A DNA stretch of 64,000 bases from Haliotis asinina (lineage: Eukaryota; Mollusca; Gastropoda; Lepetellida; Haliotidae), in NCBI RefSeq assembly GCF_037392515.1, contig NC_090292.1:46551747-46615746 (forward strand), read 5' to 3'. A program made the position numbers and the translations under genes. This document shows positions 11,508 to 23,270 of this stretch, in pieces (position 1 is the first letter of the stretch; each line of letters begins with the position of its first letter). Below the pieces are notes generated by a model. It saw only the letters and a list, made by a program, of their open reading frames with translations. It was not told the DNA's origin and made no database searches.

Positions 11508-12405
11508 ATGGAAATGTGGACATTATGCAGTAATTTTCTGGTAGATATTAGTGGAGGACGAGTGTTTGAGGGAGATAACGCGAGTCTGCATGATTTGCTT
11601 CAAATGGTGATGCCATCAGACAACGCCAGGGGAGTCGCCATGACGTGCGACAGGTGTCACTCGAAGATGCAGTCCATTGCAGAACTATTGTTAATATCAT
11701 GCGACGCTCGGCCTGTGTCAAGTGAAGATCTTTCACCTTTTACGAAATCCTATTCTCGCTGTCGTGACGAAATCCTGGATATTTTACGACGGCTGAGTAA
11801 CTTGATGAAAGATGTTGCTTCTCAGTTAAACAGTGTGACTTCAGTACACTGGCATGATATTAGCGCCTGTATTCAAGACATGTGTGATTTTGTGGTAAGA
11901 CTTGTAGAGTGCTGCAGCCACCTTGCCTACCTCACAGCAATCGACTTCCCCGATTGTTCACCATCACAAGCAGGAATTATCGACAGGTATAAAATCTGTC
12001 GAGCAAATCTAGACATCAAAATAAGCTGCACTCGTCTCAAAAGATCCAGACTTCACGACCTTCATTCACAGTTTCTAGTCGATATATGCTCAAATATATC
12101 CCAAGCTTTATCAATCATGACGGATGTTTGTCGTACAGCTGGAGAGAATGCTTCTGACTCGAGTGATCAAGAACAGTTTAAGCTGTGTGTGAAAAGCGTG
12201 ACATCAAGTACAAGTTGTCTGATTGCTAGTATCAAATGTTTTAAGTCTCATCCCAATCAACGTCATCTTGGTCGAATTGTTGCGTTCTGTGATCCAGTTA
12301 TGACTGCCAGTAATGCCCTCGTGACTTTCACTACCGAAGACGGGTTTATCGGGAAGCCTGCAAATCTCACAGCGGATGCCAAGGAAAGCCAGAAGTCAAT
12401 TTTAG
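11508..12405 (+). CDS. TLNRD1: TLNRD1 exon 1 (residues 1-299 plus one base)
   Basis: The frame opens after an in-frame stop at 11493-11495 and reaches the donor G|GTGAGT at 12405/12406. Read-through into the intron would add only ELIVKE before a stop, which replaces a strongly conserved helix, so splicing is favoured. A short upstream frame (ATG at 11492, stop ending 11533) overlaps the proposed start in another frame. Confidence 0.92.
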
Positions 12406-15400
12406 GTGAGTTAATAGTTAAGGAGTGAGTGAGTTAAACCTTGATGAATTCTTGCATTAACTCATTTTCACTTGTTACAGGACCAAAGCCTTTTCTTTAT
12501 TATTTCATCAAAATGCAAACCTAAAATAACAGGGCTTAATTTAAGGAACTGAAACCTGCTTGCACCTCATGTAAACTTACATAGAAACATAGTTGCACCA
12601 TGTGCAATCTGACAAGGAATGGTTGCACAACATGCAATCTCATGTAGAAACATTGTTGCACTGTGTGAAATGTGACATGGAATTGTCATTTGGATCTCAT
12701 TTAGAAACCACATGCAATCTTACATAGAAACCTTCTTGCACCTGGTTCAACCCTACGTAGCCACCTTGTTGCACTAAACAAAAACAGGTTGCTGGATGTA
12801 CACTCAACTTGACTCCAGCAATATTGCTTTGGGTGACACCAGAAATGGGAATCACACATGTTTTACCCATGTGGTGAATTGGAACTCAGGTCTTCAGTGT
12901 GACAAGCGAACACTTCAACCACTGAGCTGTCTGACATCCCAGTTAACATTTTTAATTGTGTCAGCATTGATTCAGCCTGCAGTAATGAGACCAAGGTAAA
13001 ATTTGTCATTTAACTTTGCACAGTTGCCTTCAGCAAGATTTTACCTATATGGGATGGTCTGTAAATAATGAAGTGTGGACCAGACAATCCAGTGATTGAC
13101 TTCATGAGCATCATTCAAAATCGGGATTTAATGATGTTACCACCAAGTCCGTGACTCTGAACACCCAATCCCTTTACTTTACTGGCATCTCCTGACATGT
13201 GAGGGTTGTTGAAGATCAATTCTAACCTGGATATTCACAGGTGCCAATTTACGGTATGACCTGCAGTGCCTGTGCATTGATCTTCTTTAATCTGTTACAA
13301 CACAGCCTCCATGGTGTAGTGCTTAGAGTGTCAGTCCCCAGCAGTGTCATGTCTAAGGATGTTAAAATATGGTGCTTCTTGGTGCCTGCATACTGTTCGA
13401 CATAAACAGATACAGCAAGGACTGGGTGGCTTGGTGTCAGTACAGTGTGCCTGAGTGGGGTATTCAGACTTATGCTGTGGTATGGTATCTCAGTGAGCTA
13501 GCAATCATGTGAGCGAAATATTCTCAATTATGACGTTCAACCCAATTTCACATCACAAGTGCACAACTGAAAAAAATCATTGTCCTAAGTCTAAAACATG
13601 ATCTCCTTGAGAAGATCTGGACAAGAAGTGATCTTCAGCAAACCATGTTTTTCTCCACTCCCCAGGCCCTCCAAATAAAGGTCTTGTTGGAAAATGGTCT
13701 TCCAGACAGCATCTGTTCCAGTACACATGAGGCTTTCATGGTCATTTGTTAACAATGCTTCTTATAAGAAGCGACAAACAGAATCAAGGGGTCAGACTGA
13801 CATGCGCTTTGTATCCCAGTGCTCATGTTATCAACCATTGGATTATTTGCTTCATAAGCTGCAGTGTTTCTGAGTGCAGCATTCAACAGCAGAAGTACAT
13901 GGCAAGGGTTGATTAGGCATCATATTGTCTGGACAGAGGCCTAGATAATCTGCGTATCTGGGTAAAATCTGCATAGAAAATTTCCAGTTACTTTTCATTT
14001 GTACTTCATGTGAAACCTTGACTGAGGCATTCCCAGTTCTGCAGAAATTTTGAAAGCAAGAATGTAAACACGATCACATTTTAACCATGATTTTGCCCAA
14101 TATGATAGCCAAAAGAACTTTGTCTGGAATCCTGGGTGAATGTCATCATTTTTCAGGAAGACATATCAATATTCATCGATCGTCATGATACACCTGAAAT
14201 AATGCTGACTAAGCTGTTTATCAGCCTGCTAGGCATCTCATACTAGATCCTAGCTATGTCCCAGCATCTACTGCTAAATGCAATGTTGGCTCATCGCTAT
14301 GTCCCAGCATCTACTGCTAAATGCAATGTTGGCTCATCGCTATGTCCCAGCATCTACTGCTAAATGCAATGTTGGCTCATCGCTATGTCCCAGCATCTAC
14401 TGCTAAATGCAATGTTGGCTCATCGCTATGTCCCAGCATCTACTGCTAAATGCAATGTTGGCTCATCGCTATGTCCCAGCATCTACTGCTAAATGCAGTG
14501 TTGGCTCATCGTCATCTGCTAATATGTTGGCCCAAAACTACTAAATTGTGGTTTGGTCAAGTGAACATTTTGTGATGGTGATCCTCTTTGACTGGAAGCA
14601 TTTGTGGAATGTAAATCTGATTAAGATCTCAGCGTTATAATTTTGCATAAAGCTGTAAACATTTCTGTAACATTTATTGCCAACAAATTCTAAGGAAATG
14701 CTACGATGCCTTTTTTTTTTCTTTTTGTTTGGTTGTTGTCTTATGTTTTCCAAATCATAAAATGAAATTTACACCAGTCCAAATCATGAAAAGATTTCTA
14801 CGTGTTTATATTGAGAAATTTTGTTGTTTTGCAGTTTAAAAAAAGAAAGTTGAGTTAATTTTTGTGTTTGTTTTAATGTTTAATTTTTTTAAAATACACA
14901 GAATTAAGATAACACTTGTACATCACCAGATCCTGAAAACATTTTTATGTAAGGCAGTGTTTGTGTTAAAGCAGAAATCTGTGTTTTTTTAGGCCAAAAA
15001 AGAAAATAAAAACACCAACAAAATATTTTGCGTGCATGTTTTGGACACATCGAATCTGATCTACTTCTTTTGAAAAAGATTTGGACTACATATTTCCTAT
15101 TTCATTTCTGCAAAACCTATAAAACCTACCGTGAACGTTGAAGGCTGCACCAGTACATATTGTCAGAATGTACTTGTACTGAAGTTTTCAGTTTTGACAA
15201 TGCAAGCAGGTAGATACATTGAGAGCTGACAAGCACTGCATTAAATCTGGTGATTCAGAGGTAATGTGCAGCTGATACCTCACAGCAAACTATAACAGCC
15301 GGTGACATGTTGTACAGTCATTCTTGTTAAACTCGAACCTTATTCATGTCAGTTTGCATACTCATCAAAAATAAGAAAGAAACAGACAATTACTTAGGAA

Positions 15401-18400
15401 GAAAGGCCTTTCTTTCCAGTTTGGGCAATTCAGATTTCATCAATGGCAGCTGTATTCTCAAGGACCATTATTGTTGAAGGAACTGCTTTCTCTCAGGTTT
15501 GGACAATGTAGATTCCATTGTATAAAGTTTGTATGCTAAAGGAAAAGGCACAGGAACAGTTCAGTTGGGCTTTACGTCACATTGGCATTGTTCTGCCATT
15601 TAGTGGTGAGATCAAATGTGAATTCATACACATTTCAAGTAAAAAGTACAAATAATTTTAGAACATATGTGTTCATTGCATCATTATTTTAAAAACAGAA
15701 AATGTCATAGCACAAAATATGAAAGCAAGCAATTCAGATTTTTTTAACATAGTTACATTTTATGATATAGGCCATCTTCCCTCACGTAATTAACGACCAC
15801 ATGCCCGCTCACATGGAAAAATAGATCTTTCCGATGTCTAACATCCAAAAGTGAGTCCTTTGCAGTGAATGTTTAAGAATGTAAAAGAACACTAGACTGG
15901 GACATCGGGCAGTTGGTTATTCCCACCCCTGTTGTATATAATTGACAGCAGCTGTATGTGTATACTTATGAATAAAAATAAAGGAATGTGCAATTATCGT
16001 TCAAGAAACCACTTTCTTCCCTCTTCAGTAATTGTTCATTTTTGAAGGATTTCATTGCAGGTTTGAAACTTAATAAATCTGAAATACTGAAGGGAGTGCA
16101 ACGATTAACCTTGAGTCATGCATTTGAGAATTCCTGGGACTCATGTTTGTAATTTTCAGAGGTCCTGGACTACAAAACGGGGGTGCCAGACACTTAAATA
16201 TTATTGTCAATACTGTTATTGTATTTTGTATCATGATCAACACATCAGTTGTTGCAGCAATGAAGTATCAAATGACACCTTAACCCAGCCTTAAGCAAAC
16301 TCAGTGATAACCTACTTCAAACCACGAAGATCGGGCTTAGACCTTCAGCAACCCATGCCAGATTAGAAGACAACTGATTGGGTGGTCAGGGTCTCCGACG
16401 TAGTTGATATGTCATCGTATCTCAGTTGTGTATATTGATGCTCATGCTATTGATCACCGGATCGTCTGGCCCAAATTCTATTGTTTACAGACTTCTGCCA
16501 GGGATTGGAAATGGCAGGGGCCATGAGCCATTTTGCACATTAGAATGAAAACTGGCCCATTAAAATTTTGAAGTTTACTATTGATACAAGGGCAGTGACC
16601 CATTCAGAATTCAGGAAATGAAATAATAATCTGGAAAATGCCCCATTGACAAAGTTCTCTTTCCCAGTCCCTGCTCTGCCATATAGCTGGAATATTGCTG
16701 ATCTGGCGTTAAACAAGAAATGAACTAACACTTATTTTTCAATTTTTAGCTTTTAAAAATCATTTTGTACCCATCCTTCTATTTCAACCAAAATTGAAAA
16801 CCCTGCACCCGGTATTATTGTACAAGTGTATTACTTTAGAACTGTATAATACTTCACAACTTTACCATAGAAAAATATGTAATTTATGATATCATCAAAT
16901 TCAAATTCATTAGTAACTAATCTCGAGCCTCCAAGGACCCTTTACTTTCCAAATGTTGTGTTGACATTGATTTGTGCAGTGTCGACATCAACAACCTCTC
17001 CCAGCCAGGAGGAAGTAGTTGTCAGATAGTGATCAACAATGCAGCCAAGGACATGGGTGTGGCCGCTTGCTACTCTTCACTGTGACCTAGTGAAGATTAC
17101 AGAGATATGATCACCCTTAGTGCATGCTCAATGTGTTGATAACACCTTCAGGTGTGGTGAGGAAGCATTGAAGGTTGTGTTTTTTGGGTGTGTGATTGCT
17201 GCGTGGGAACTGGAGGTGAGGAAAATGTACAGGAAATGTCAATGGGCCGAGTTGGTTGTTCTTGTTCTGTAATGCTGCTTTAAACAGTATTTCAGCAATA
17301 TGGTGGTGGTGTGTAAATAATCAATTCTGGACCAGACAGTCCAGTGATCAACAACATGAGCACCGATCTGTGCAATAGGGATACAATGATTTGCGTCAAG
17401 CAAGTCAGCAAGCCTCACCACCTGATCCAGTTAGTTGAAATGCCGGGTAGTTATCTAGGAGTCAAAACCGGCTGCCCTTTGTGAGAAATGCTTGTTCAGA
17501 ATTGAAATTTTAGTAAATTCATTAGTTTCCGAGATATTTTTATGTTGCATTTCAGTGCACGAATAAGTATTTTGAATTTGCACAGGTGCAACCTGAAACT
17601 GCAAAATATATATTTTTATACCACTTCATGTTAAGAGTTTGCTGTTCAAGAGCTCAAACTTGTGAGAGTGAGTGAAATTAGTTTGTTGCTGCTTGAGACA
17701 AAATCTTGGCAGGGAACACCAGAAATGGGCTTCACACATCTTACCCATGTTTGGAATTGAACTCAGGTCTTCGAACTGACAAACAAACACTTTAACCACT
17801 GGGCTACCAATGTGCCCCCTTGTGATGATGTGAGAATGATGAGGAAGCCTGTAAATAATCAATTCTGGACCAGACAATCCATTCACCAACAGCATGAGCA
17901 TCAATCTACCGAACAAGGACATGATGACGTGTCAACCATGTCAGTGAACCTAACCACCCGATCCCGTTAACCCCTCTACTGACAACCATAGGTTACAGAT
18001 AACCTGTTCATCAGAGCCAAAATAAGTTTTCATAATGTCGTTTTAATAACCAGTACCCAAACTCAAGCATTATAGTGTATACTGAGCAACCTGTTTTAGG
18101 CTGGTTCAACGAGGTTTTTACCTAAGGTTGCACCAGGTGCAAATGGAATATTGCCAGAAGTGGTGTAAAGCACCTCACTCACCCATACTATTACTGGGCC
18201 ACACCAAGTTTATTTCTTGTTTACAGACTTTGTCTTAAAAAAACAGGAGAGGAAGAATCACCAGTCACCAGTAATATTCCTTATGAATGCTAAAATATTT
18301 TACTTAGAAATTTCTTGTAATTGTAAGCATTAGAATTTTAGTTTTTTGGGTGGAAAATTACTTTTTAGTTTAAAATATTTAAAATTGCATTTGTGTTTTG

Positions 18401-20633
18401 TACTCAGCTGTTTCTTCACATATACTTCTAATGTTCAATTTACAGAAAAGTGGGATACATTTTGAGGATTTTACTATATTTTTGATCCAACTTATTACAA
18501 CATTTTGACAACCAGTTTTTCTTGAGGCTGATTGTACCGGTTAAGATCCAGGTAAAAATCAGCCTTCAGCAACCCGTGCTTGTCATAAGATGCGACTACG
18601 AGGATCGGGTGGTCAGACTCGCTGACTTGGTTGACACGCCAACCAGGTATTTACAGGACACAAATTCCTGTGTCCTACATGCATTAAAAATTGACAGTGA
18701 ATGCAGCGAAATTTATTAGCACATCCACAGGGAATCAGGAAAAGTCCAAGTACTTTTGTGAAAATTCCAATCAAGCCACAGTAAGTAATCACTGAGTTTG
18801 CTTAAGGCTGGGTAACGGTGTCATTTGCTATTTCATTGGCACAAATATTGATATGTTGATCATGAAACGCAATACAATAACAGTATTAACAATAATATTT
18901 AAGTGTCTGGCACCCGCATTTAATAGTCCAGGACCCCTGAAAATTATAAGCATGAGTCCCATCGACTGTTAAATGCAAGACTCCTGGTAAATCCCCCGGA
19001 AATCCACAGATTTAAATACAAGTCAATCAATCCTGCTGCACCCAGATCCTCAGCTGATTTTCAGCTGAAACACTATCAGTTGTTGCCATCCCTGGATTAT
19101 TTACAGAGCTATATAGCTGAAATATTGCCGGGTGTGATTTTAACTAAACTTACTCATTCTTGTGGCTAGTAACCAGTTAAGATGAAAGCTTCCTCTACTG
19201 ACCCCAGCAATGGCACCTCCTGAACCTTCTTAGTGAATGATGATTAGGTTTCAAGTCTGAACTCAACCCTTTGAGATTTGCTTTTTCCACTTTTATCATT
19301 CATAACTGCGTTCCACAGAAGATATCGCTTGTATGAGAGCCGACATTATCTCGTAGGAGATATCGTTTTGACAGTAGATTTTATACAATGCCTTGACAAT
19401 GCTATGATGTCATTAAAGTTGATGACGTCACAATGCTATGACATCGCTATGCTGAAAATCTAATGGCAGTTCTTAGTTCAGAGATATACATGTTTCACTG
19501 AAAACTGATGAAAAATGATTTTGGATGTTAAATATGATAAATAGATTCTCACCCTCATGTCTGTCGATATCAATTATATCAACACTCGCTGATAAGGTTA
19601 AAATACCCTTGGCAAGCCTGGAATATTTGTTACTTTATCAACTGGTGTGGATATGTTTGATATCAGCAGACAATTGGGAGAGATTCTCTATATATTCTAA
19701 GTTGACAAGGCCTGCTAGGCCACTGTTTGTACAGAGGAATCAAGTTCTCGAAATTGGCCTCAAAGAAATGGTCCAGTTTTTCAGCATGACTGCTTGGTCA
19801 GCATTGAGGTGTTGAAGTGTCTGTGAGAAGGTTATTGACCTTTGACCCTGACATAGAGGGCACTGCTCAGCCAGACTGTTGATAAGACAGTATACATTAC
19901 TCACTTCTTGAAGCTGTCAATACTTAGAAATGCTTGGTAGGGGCAGGAGGATGATTTGATAAGCCCCTAATCTGTGTTTATGAAGTGGGAGATAAGTCAA
20001 GTATATGTGTATGCCAGAACTGCAGATTTGTAAACACTGTTCTGTAACAGCATAGATAGCAACTACTACACACACAAGTTGAAAAATAAAAACTTTTTTC
20101 CTTCTGAAACTGATTTTAAATTTGCCATGAAGAAAAGTCACATCCAGCTTATGAGTTTAGGTCTTTAAATGGTATTTAGAAGTGATACACATAAGGGAGA
20201 GAGTGTTTATGGATGTCGACCCGTCATGAAGATGACATCCATGAAAACTATCTTCCTCAGCTGAGAATTTTTCTTCAGTCCTGCAGTGAAGATCTGAATC
20301 TTGCAGTGGGTAATTATAGGGTGGCCAGGTGGTTAAAGCATTTGCTGGTTAAGCGCAAAACACAGGTTCAATTCTCTACATGGGTACATTCTGCACTCCT
20401 CTGTTCCAGGTGCCTGTATGAGCATTGTGTCTGCGAACGTCCAAACATGTCGGTCTGTCCGGGACCTAGCCTACGATGTCATGAATGCTCGTCACCGGGA
20501 GAGAATAGCTCTCTGTACGGAGTCAATGGACCGGGCGTCATCACAGCTTCAGGACATCATCATGAGTTACAGCATCGACGATTCGTCCTCGGACACAACA
20601 TCGTCAACTGTATCATCAACATCTTCCAGATAG
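11508..20633 (+). CDS. TLNRD1: Talin rod domain-containing protein 1, two exons
   Basis: TLNRD1 (also MESDC1) is a dimeric talin R7-R8-like helical protein that bundles F-actin in filopodia and is linked to the CCM complex in vertebrates. Exon 1 is 11508-12405 and exon 2 is 20410-20633. They join in phase 1 (G|GT, Gly300) to give 373 residues; the human protein has 362 from memory. Matches to the family include CDRCHSKMQSIAELLLISCDARPV-like residues 47-70, then SYSRCRDEI, LVECCSHLAYL, GIIDRYKICR, EQFKLCVKSV and, across the junction, QKSILG|ACMSIVSA. The last stretch corresponds to human AILGGAMSVVSA. The acidic, serine-rich tail is lineage-specific. The start is uncertain: Met1, Met3 and later Mets near residue 45 are possible, and only residues from 47 on are clearly conserved. 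The 8.0 kb intron is filled with SINEs, MITEs and tandem repeats. Confidence 0.93.
12545..12780. repeat. Degenerate tandem repeat with TTGCACC...GTGCAA motif
   Basis: About five loose units of CATGTAGAAACATTGTTGCACCATGTGCAAT type. Related TTGCACCAGGTGCAA palindromes occur at 18123-18138 and 21832-21848. Confidence 0.65.
12813..12940 (-). repeat. SINE-B diverged copy
   Basis: Reverse reading CTCAGTGGTTGAAGTGTTCG, GAGTTCCAATTC, then CATTTCTGGTGTCACCC and CAATATTGCTGGAG. Confidence 0.78.
13028..13250 (-). repeat. SINE-A diverged copy in TLNRD1 intron
   Basis: Contains GTCTGTAAATAATG, GACCAGACAATCCAGTGATT and the GATATTCACAGGTG end. The tail side is lost. Confidence 0.8.
14253..14510. repeat. 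43-bp tandem array, six copies
   Basis: Unit GCTATGTCCCAGCATCTACT GCTAAATGCAATGTTGGCTCATC. Six near-identical copies start every 43 bp from 14253; only copy 6 has a single change. A partial unit follows. Confidence 0.95.
16108..16316. repeat. Dispersed repeat, arm 1 of an inverted pair
   Basis: TCATGCATTTGAGAATTCCT... to CTTAAGCAAACTCAGTGATA is about 85% identical to the reverse complement of 18785-18990. Both lie in the TLNRD1 intron. Confidence 0.75.
16321..16730 (+). repeat. SINE-A copy interrupted by a MITE
   Basis: The SINE body runs from 16321 to 16500 (...TTTACAGACTTCTGCCA) and resumes at 16674 (CTCTGCCATATAGCTGGAAT). The 173-bp element at 16501-16673 sits inside it. Confidence 0.88.
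16501..16673. mobile_element. hAT-like MITE inserted in SINE-A
   Basis: 173 bp with near-terminal inverted GGGATTGG / GGGACTGG. Flanking 8-bp repeats are TTCTGCCA (16493-16500) and CTCTGCCA (16674-16681). The same element is at 4758-4929. It has no coding capacity. Confidence 0.78.
17285..17436 (-). repeat. SINE-A truncated copy
   Basis: TTTCAGCAATATGGTGGTGG through ACCTGATCCAGTTAG. Tail and 5' end are missing. Confidence 0.8.
17663..17818 (-). repeat. SINE-B copy
   Basis: Reverse reading GCCCAGTGGTTAAAGTGTTT, GAGTTCAATTCC, CATTTCTGGTGTTCCC and a CACTCACTCTC tail. Confidence 0.82.
17848..17991 (-). repeat. SINE-A truncated copy
   Basis: CTGTAAATAATCAATTCTGG through CCCGATCCCGTTAACC. It lies next to a SINE-B copy in the same orientation. 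Confidence 0.8.
18531..18658 (+). repeat. SINE-A partial copy
   Basis: CAGCCTTCAGCAACCCGTGC and ATCGGGTGGTCAGACTCGCT segments, with an internal deletion before TATTTACAG. Confidence 0.78.
18785..18990. repeat. Dispersed repeat, arm 2 of an inverted pair
   Basis: AGTAATCACTGAGTTTGCTT... to ATGCAAGACTCCTGG is the reversed partner of 16108-16316. Confidence 0.75.
19085..19158 (+). repeat. SINE-A 3' fragment
   Basis: GGATTATTTACAG, TATAGCTGAAATATTGC and TTAACTAAACTTACTCA match the SINE 3' end only. Confidence 0.72.
20319..20390 (+). repeat. SINE-B 5' fragment just before TLNRD1 exon 2
   Basis: GGGTGGCCAGGTGGTTAAAG (box A region), CAGGTTCAATTCTC (box B) and ACATGGGTACA. It ends about 20 bp before the exon 2 boundary at 20410, so it lies over or beside the branch point and pyrimidine tract. 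Confidence 0.8.
20410..20633 (+). CDS. TLNRD1: TLNRD1 exon 2 (residues 300-373)
   Basis: The acceptor is CTGTTCCAG|GTGCC. The first two bases complete Gly300, then A-C-M-S-I-V-S-A continues the conserved final helices, with ...NARHRERIALCTESMD aligning to the family C-terminus. The stop TAG is at 20631-20633. The last 20 residues are a Ser/Thr/Asp-rich tail. A candidate polyadenylation signal AATAAA lies at 21370-21375. Confidence 0.92.
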
Positions 20634-20802
20634 ATAATAGATAATGGATAATAGATGATTCTCCAAGCAATTCCGTTTCTTCTTCTAAGTCAAAGACAAT
20701 GACAGCATAATGTTGATATCTAAGTCAGTGAGGTAACTCGAAGTCATGCATCTACAATAGTCATTTAATCTACATTAGATAACGTGTTGATAAGTTATGG
20801 CC

Positions 20803-20803
<1 letters not shown>

Positions 20804-20855
<52 letters not shown>
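20804..20855. repeat. GAT trinucleotide microsatellite
   Basis: About 17 GAT units ending GATTATGG, downstream of the TLNRD1 stop and probably in its 3' UTR. The His run read on the other strand is not considered coding. Confidence 0.9.
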
Positions 20856-20856
<1 letters not shown>

Positions 20857-22956
20857 ATGGAGAAGCAAGCACAATACAAATGACCCCCTAAAATGACTCT
20901 CCCCCAACTGTGTTACATGTACAAGATCAATGACCATCCTCCTAATACAAGTGTACAAGTGACACCCCGCACCCACCCCCTCACACACTTCCCCATAACA
21001 AACTGGGTGACCTCCCTTAAAATCATCATCACGCTCTAAGGGATAAGTTATGCACAATCCCTTAAGGATTATTCTAATATTTGACCTTAACTCAGTAACT
21101 GTGAATTTGTAACATCAGGAATGGAATGTTCGAGAAAATGTGCCACAGCGAATAGGGAAAGGAGTTACTTGGTTGCTGAACAAAGATGTCCCATCTAGTC
21201 AAAGACATGTACCGCTGGCATTGATTCTAGGCACTGCCCTTTGTCATTTGTGTTCTAGCACACTAAGTAGATCGGTCTGTGTCGGGGCTGGTTCCATAAA
21301 TGTAAATCTGAAACAGAAGCCAGCAAATCTCCAAACTAAGTAGGTTTTGTGAAAAACAAAACCAAATAGAATAAAGCAAGAAACAACAAATTCTGATTTG
21401 ATTGAACATTATAAAAAAGTAAGTGAACTCATACTAGTGATTATGGCTGACAAGGCACCGCAACTTGACATGACCCATAATTTGACATGAACCAGCTCAC
21501 AATTAAGATTCTATCTAATCATGGTCTCATTTTCTAAGTGACCCACTGAATTGAGGGTTGGTTGGCCATGACCCTACTCTTTGGAACTCCTCTAATGAAT
21601 ACCACCTGTTATGGGGCTGGGATTAAGAGTGAAGTGAACCCTGGGGGCATCATGAAGTATTCATAATAGGGAGGAGGGTTTGATTTTTCTTAAGTGACAA
21701 GACATATTTTTTCTGTCAAGGGTTTAAAAACTGTGGTTTTCATTGTGAAAAGAGGCACCAAATGAATAAGATAAGATTGACTGAGACAATGGTAATAAGA
21801 AGGGCTCATTTTATGAGATTGTTAACCTACTTGCACCAGGTGCAACCAAAGATATGAACCTAATTGCACCATCCAAATTCCAGTTTGCGCTGCCTCTGGT
21901 TCACATCGAACCTGTGTATTAATTTTGTCTGTAGATACAATTATTTAGATGATTATTTGGAAGTTTACCCACTCAAAAATTGGTTTGCACATGATGCAAG
22001 TTAGATTAATAACTAGGTTGCTCTTTGTAATATTGGGTTGCACCAGTGCAAGTAACAAAACTCTTAATTGAGCTGCCAACAGTGGTCAGGTCTTCGAAAC
22101 ACATATTTTCAATATAAAGAAAATTTCTCACGGAATATGTACATTTAGGATTTTATTCATGGTCAGCTGCTCAGTTATGTTTAGGACTTTTTCTGTTAAT
22201 CCATGCATGTTGCCACACACCAGTGATGTAAAATTATATTAATTTATTCAGACAATATTGTCATATTTGCCCAAAGTTGTATCTCCAATACTCATCAATT
22301 ATCCATCAATATTTAGATAATGATTATGGGTCTCTGTAATCTATGGGTTCAGTGGGCTCTGTTCTAGTCAGAGAATACTTAGACTCACATTTATTCATTA
22401 TGCAGCTATACTGACTCTTAACAAACACCAGTAGAATGTTGCATCAGCTTACCTTTTGGAGTGACTAATCACAATGCACCTCACCAAATAGTGAAAGTTA
22501 ATGTTCACACATATGGTTTTAACATTTATCTTGAAAATGCACTCAAACGATTCAATACTATTTCACCCATGCAAGTGTAGATTGGAAACTATCATTCAGT
22601 TTGGTCTGCTAGAGGATGATTATCTTGATACAACATGGCACCACCTTTCTTCAAGCTCATAAAACAGAAGAGAGTTGGTCCCTCTGTCAGGTTGCCAATA
22701 AGAGTTACCTCCCTTTGCATCTCTTTCCCTGTCATCAGAATCTTGTGTTTTTCTGCTACATATTAATGATCTTTTTCCATGAAATTACCCCTGACCTTCT
22801 TCCATCAGGTTTGTCTAATCCATTGTTGGGTCTTGGGCAAATATATTTATTTTGCCCTGTCCATGTTAAGATTGCAGTGATAGAGATGAAATATTGCCAT
22901 CTTTACATCCTGTATGTGCTTGAAAACTAGTCTTTGTTTCTGTTGGTTATTGTGCA

Positions 22957-23270
22957 GGTGTGTTGTTACTAAGGCAGGACTGTTGTTGCCCAAGCAAGGA
23001 TGTTGTTTCTGACAGAGATGTTGTTGTGAGTGTTGTTCATGAGGTAAGTTTGGTAAGTCAGGTGTGTTTTAGTTGAGGCAGTAGTCATATTGCTGCGACA
23101 TGTACTTTGTTTGCTAAGGCAGGGATGTTTAATGCTAAGGCAGATGTGTTGTTGTTGACCCAGGTATGTTGTTGGTGAGGCAGGAATGTTGATTTTTGAG
23201 GTAGGTTTGTTTGGAAGGAGTGTTGTTGGTTAGGCAGCAGTGTTGTTGCTGATGCTGGAATGTTGTTACA
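22957..23270. repeat. Degenerate minisatellite rich in TGTTGTT...AAGGCAGG
   Basis: A loose 25-30 bp unit, GGCAGGAATGTTGTTGNTGA type, repeated about ten times with much drift. Confidence 0.65.

Larger units (their letters stand above)
12406..20409 (+). other. TLNRD1: TLNRD1 intron, 8.0 kb, repeat-rich
   Basis: No exon or gene is seen between the donor at 12406 and the acceptor at 20408-20409. The contents are a degenerate tandem repeat (12545-12780), SINE-A and SINE-B copies, a 43-bp array (14253-14510), a MITE nested in a SINE (16501-16673), and an inverted repeat pair (16108-16316 and 18785-18990). The rest is unique AT-rich DNA. Confidence 0.85.

Noticed and set aside
13305-13440. Possible tRNA-like segment CTCCATGGTGTAGTGCTTAG
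   Set aside because: Box B is not convincing and no cloverleaf could be drawn; at most a decayed SINE.
20770-21057. 95-codon minus-strand frame with a His run
   Set aside because: The run is the GAT microsatellite read in reverse, downstream of the TLNRD1 stop.
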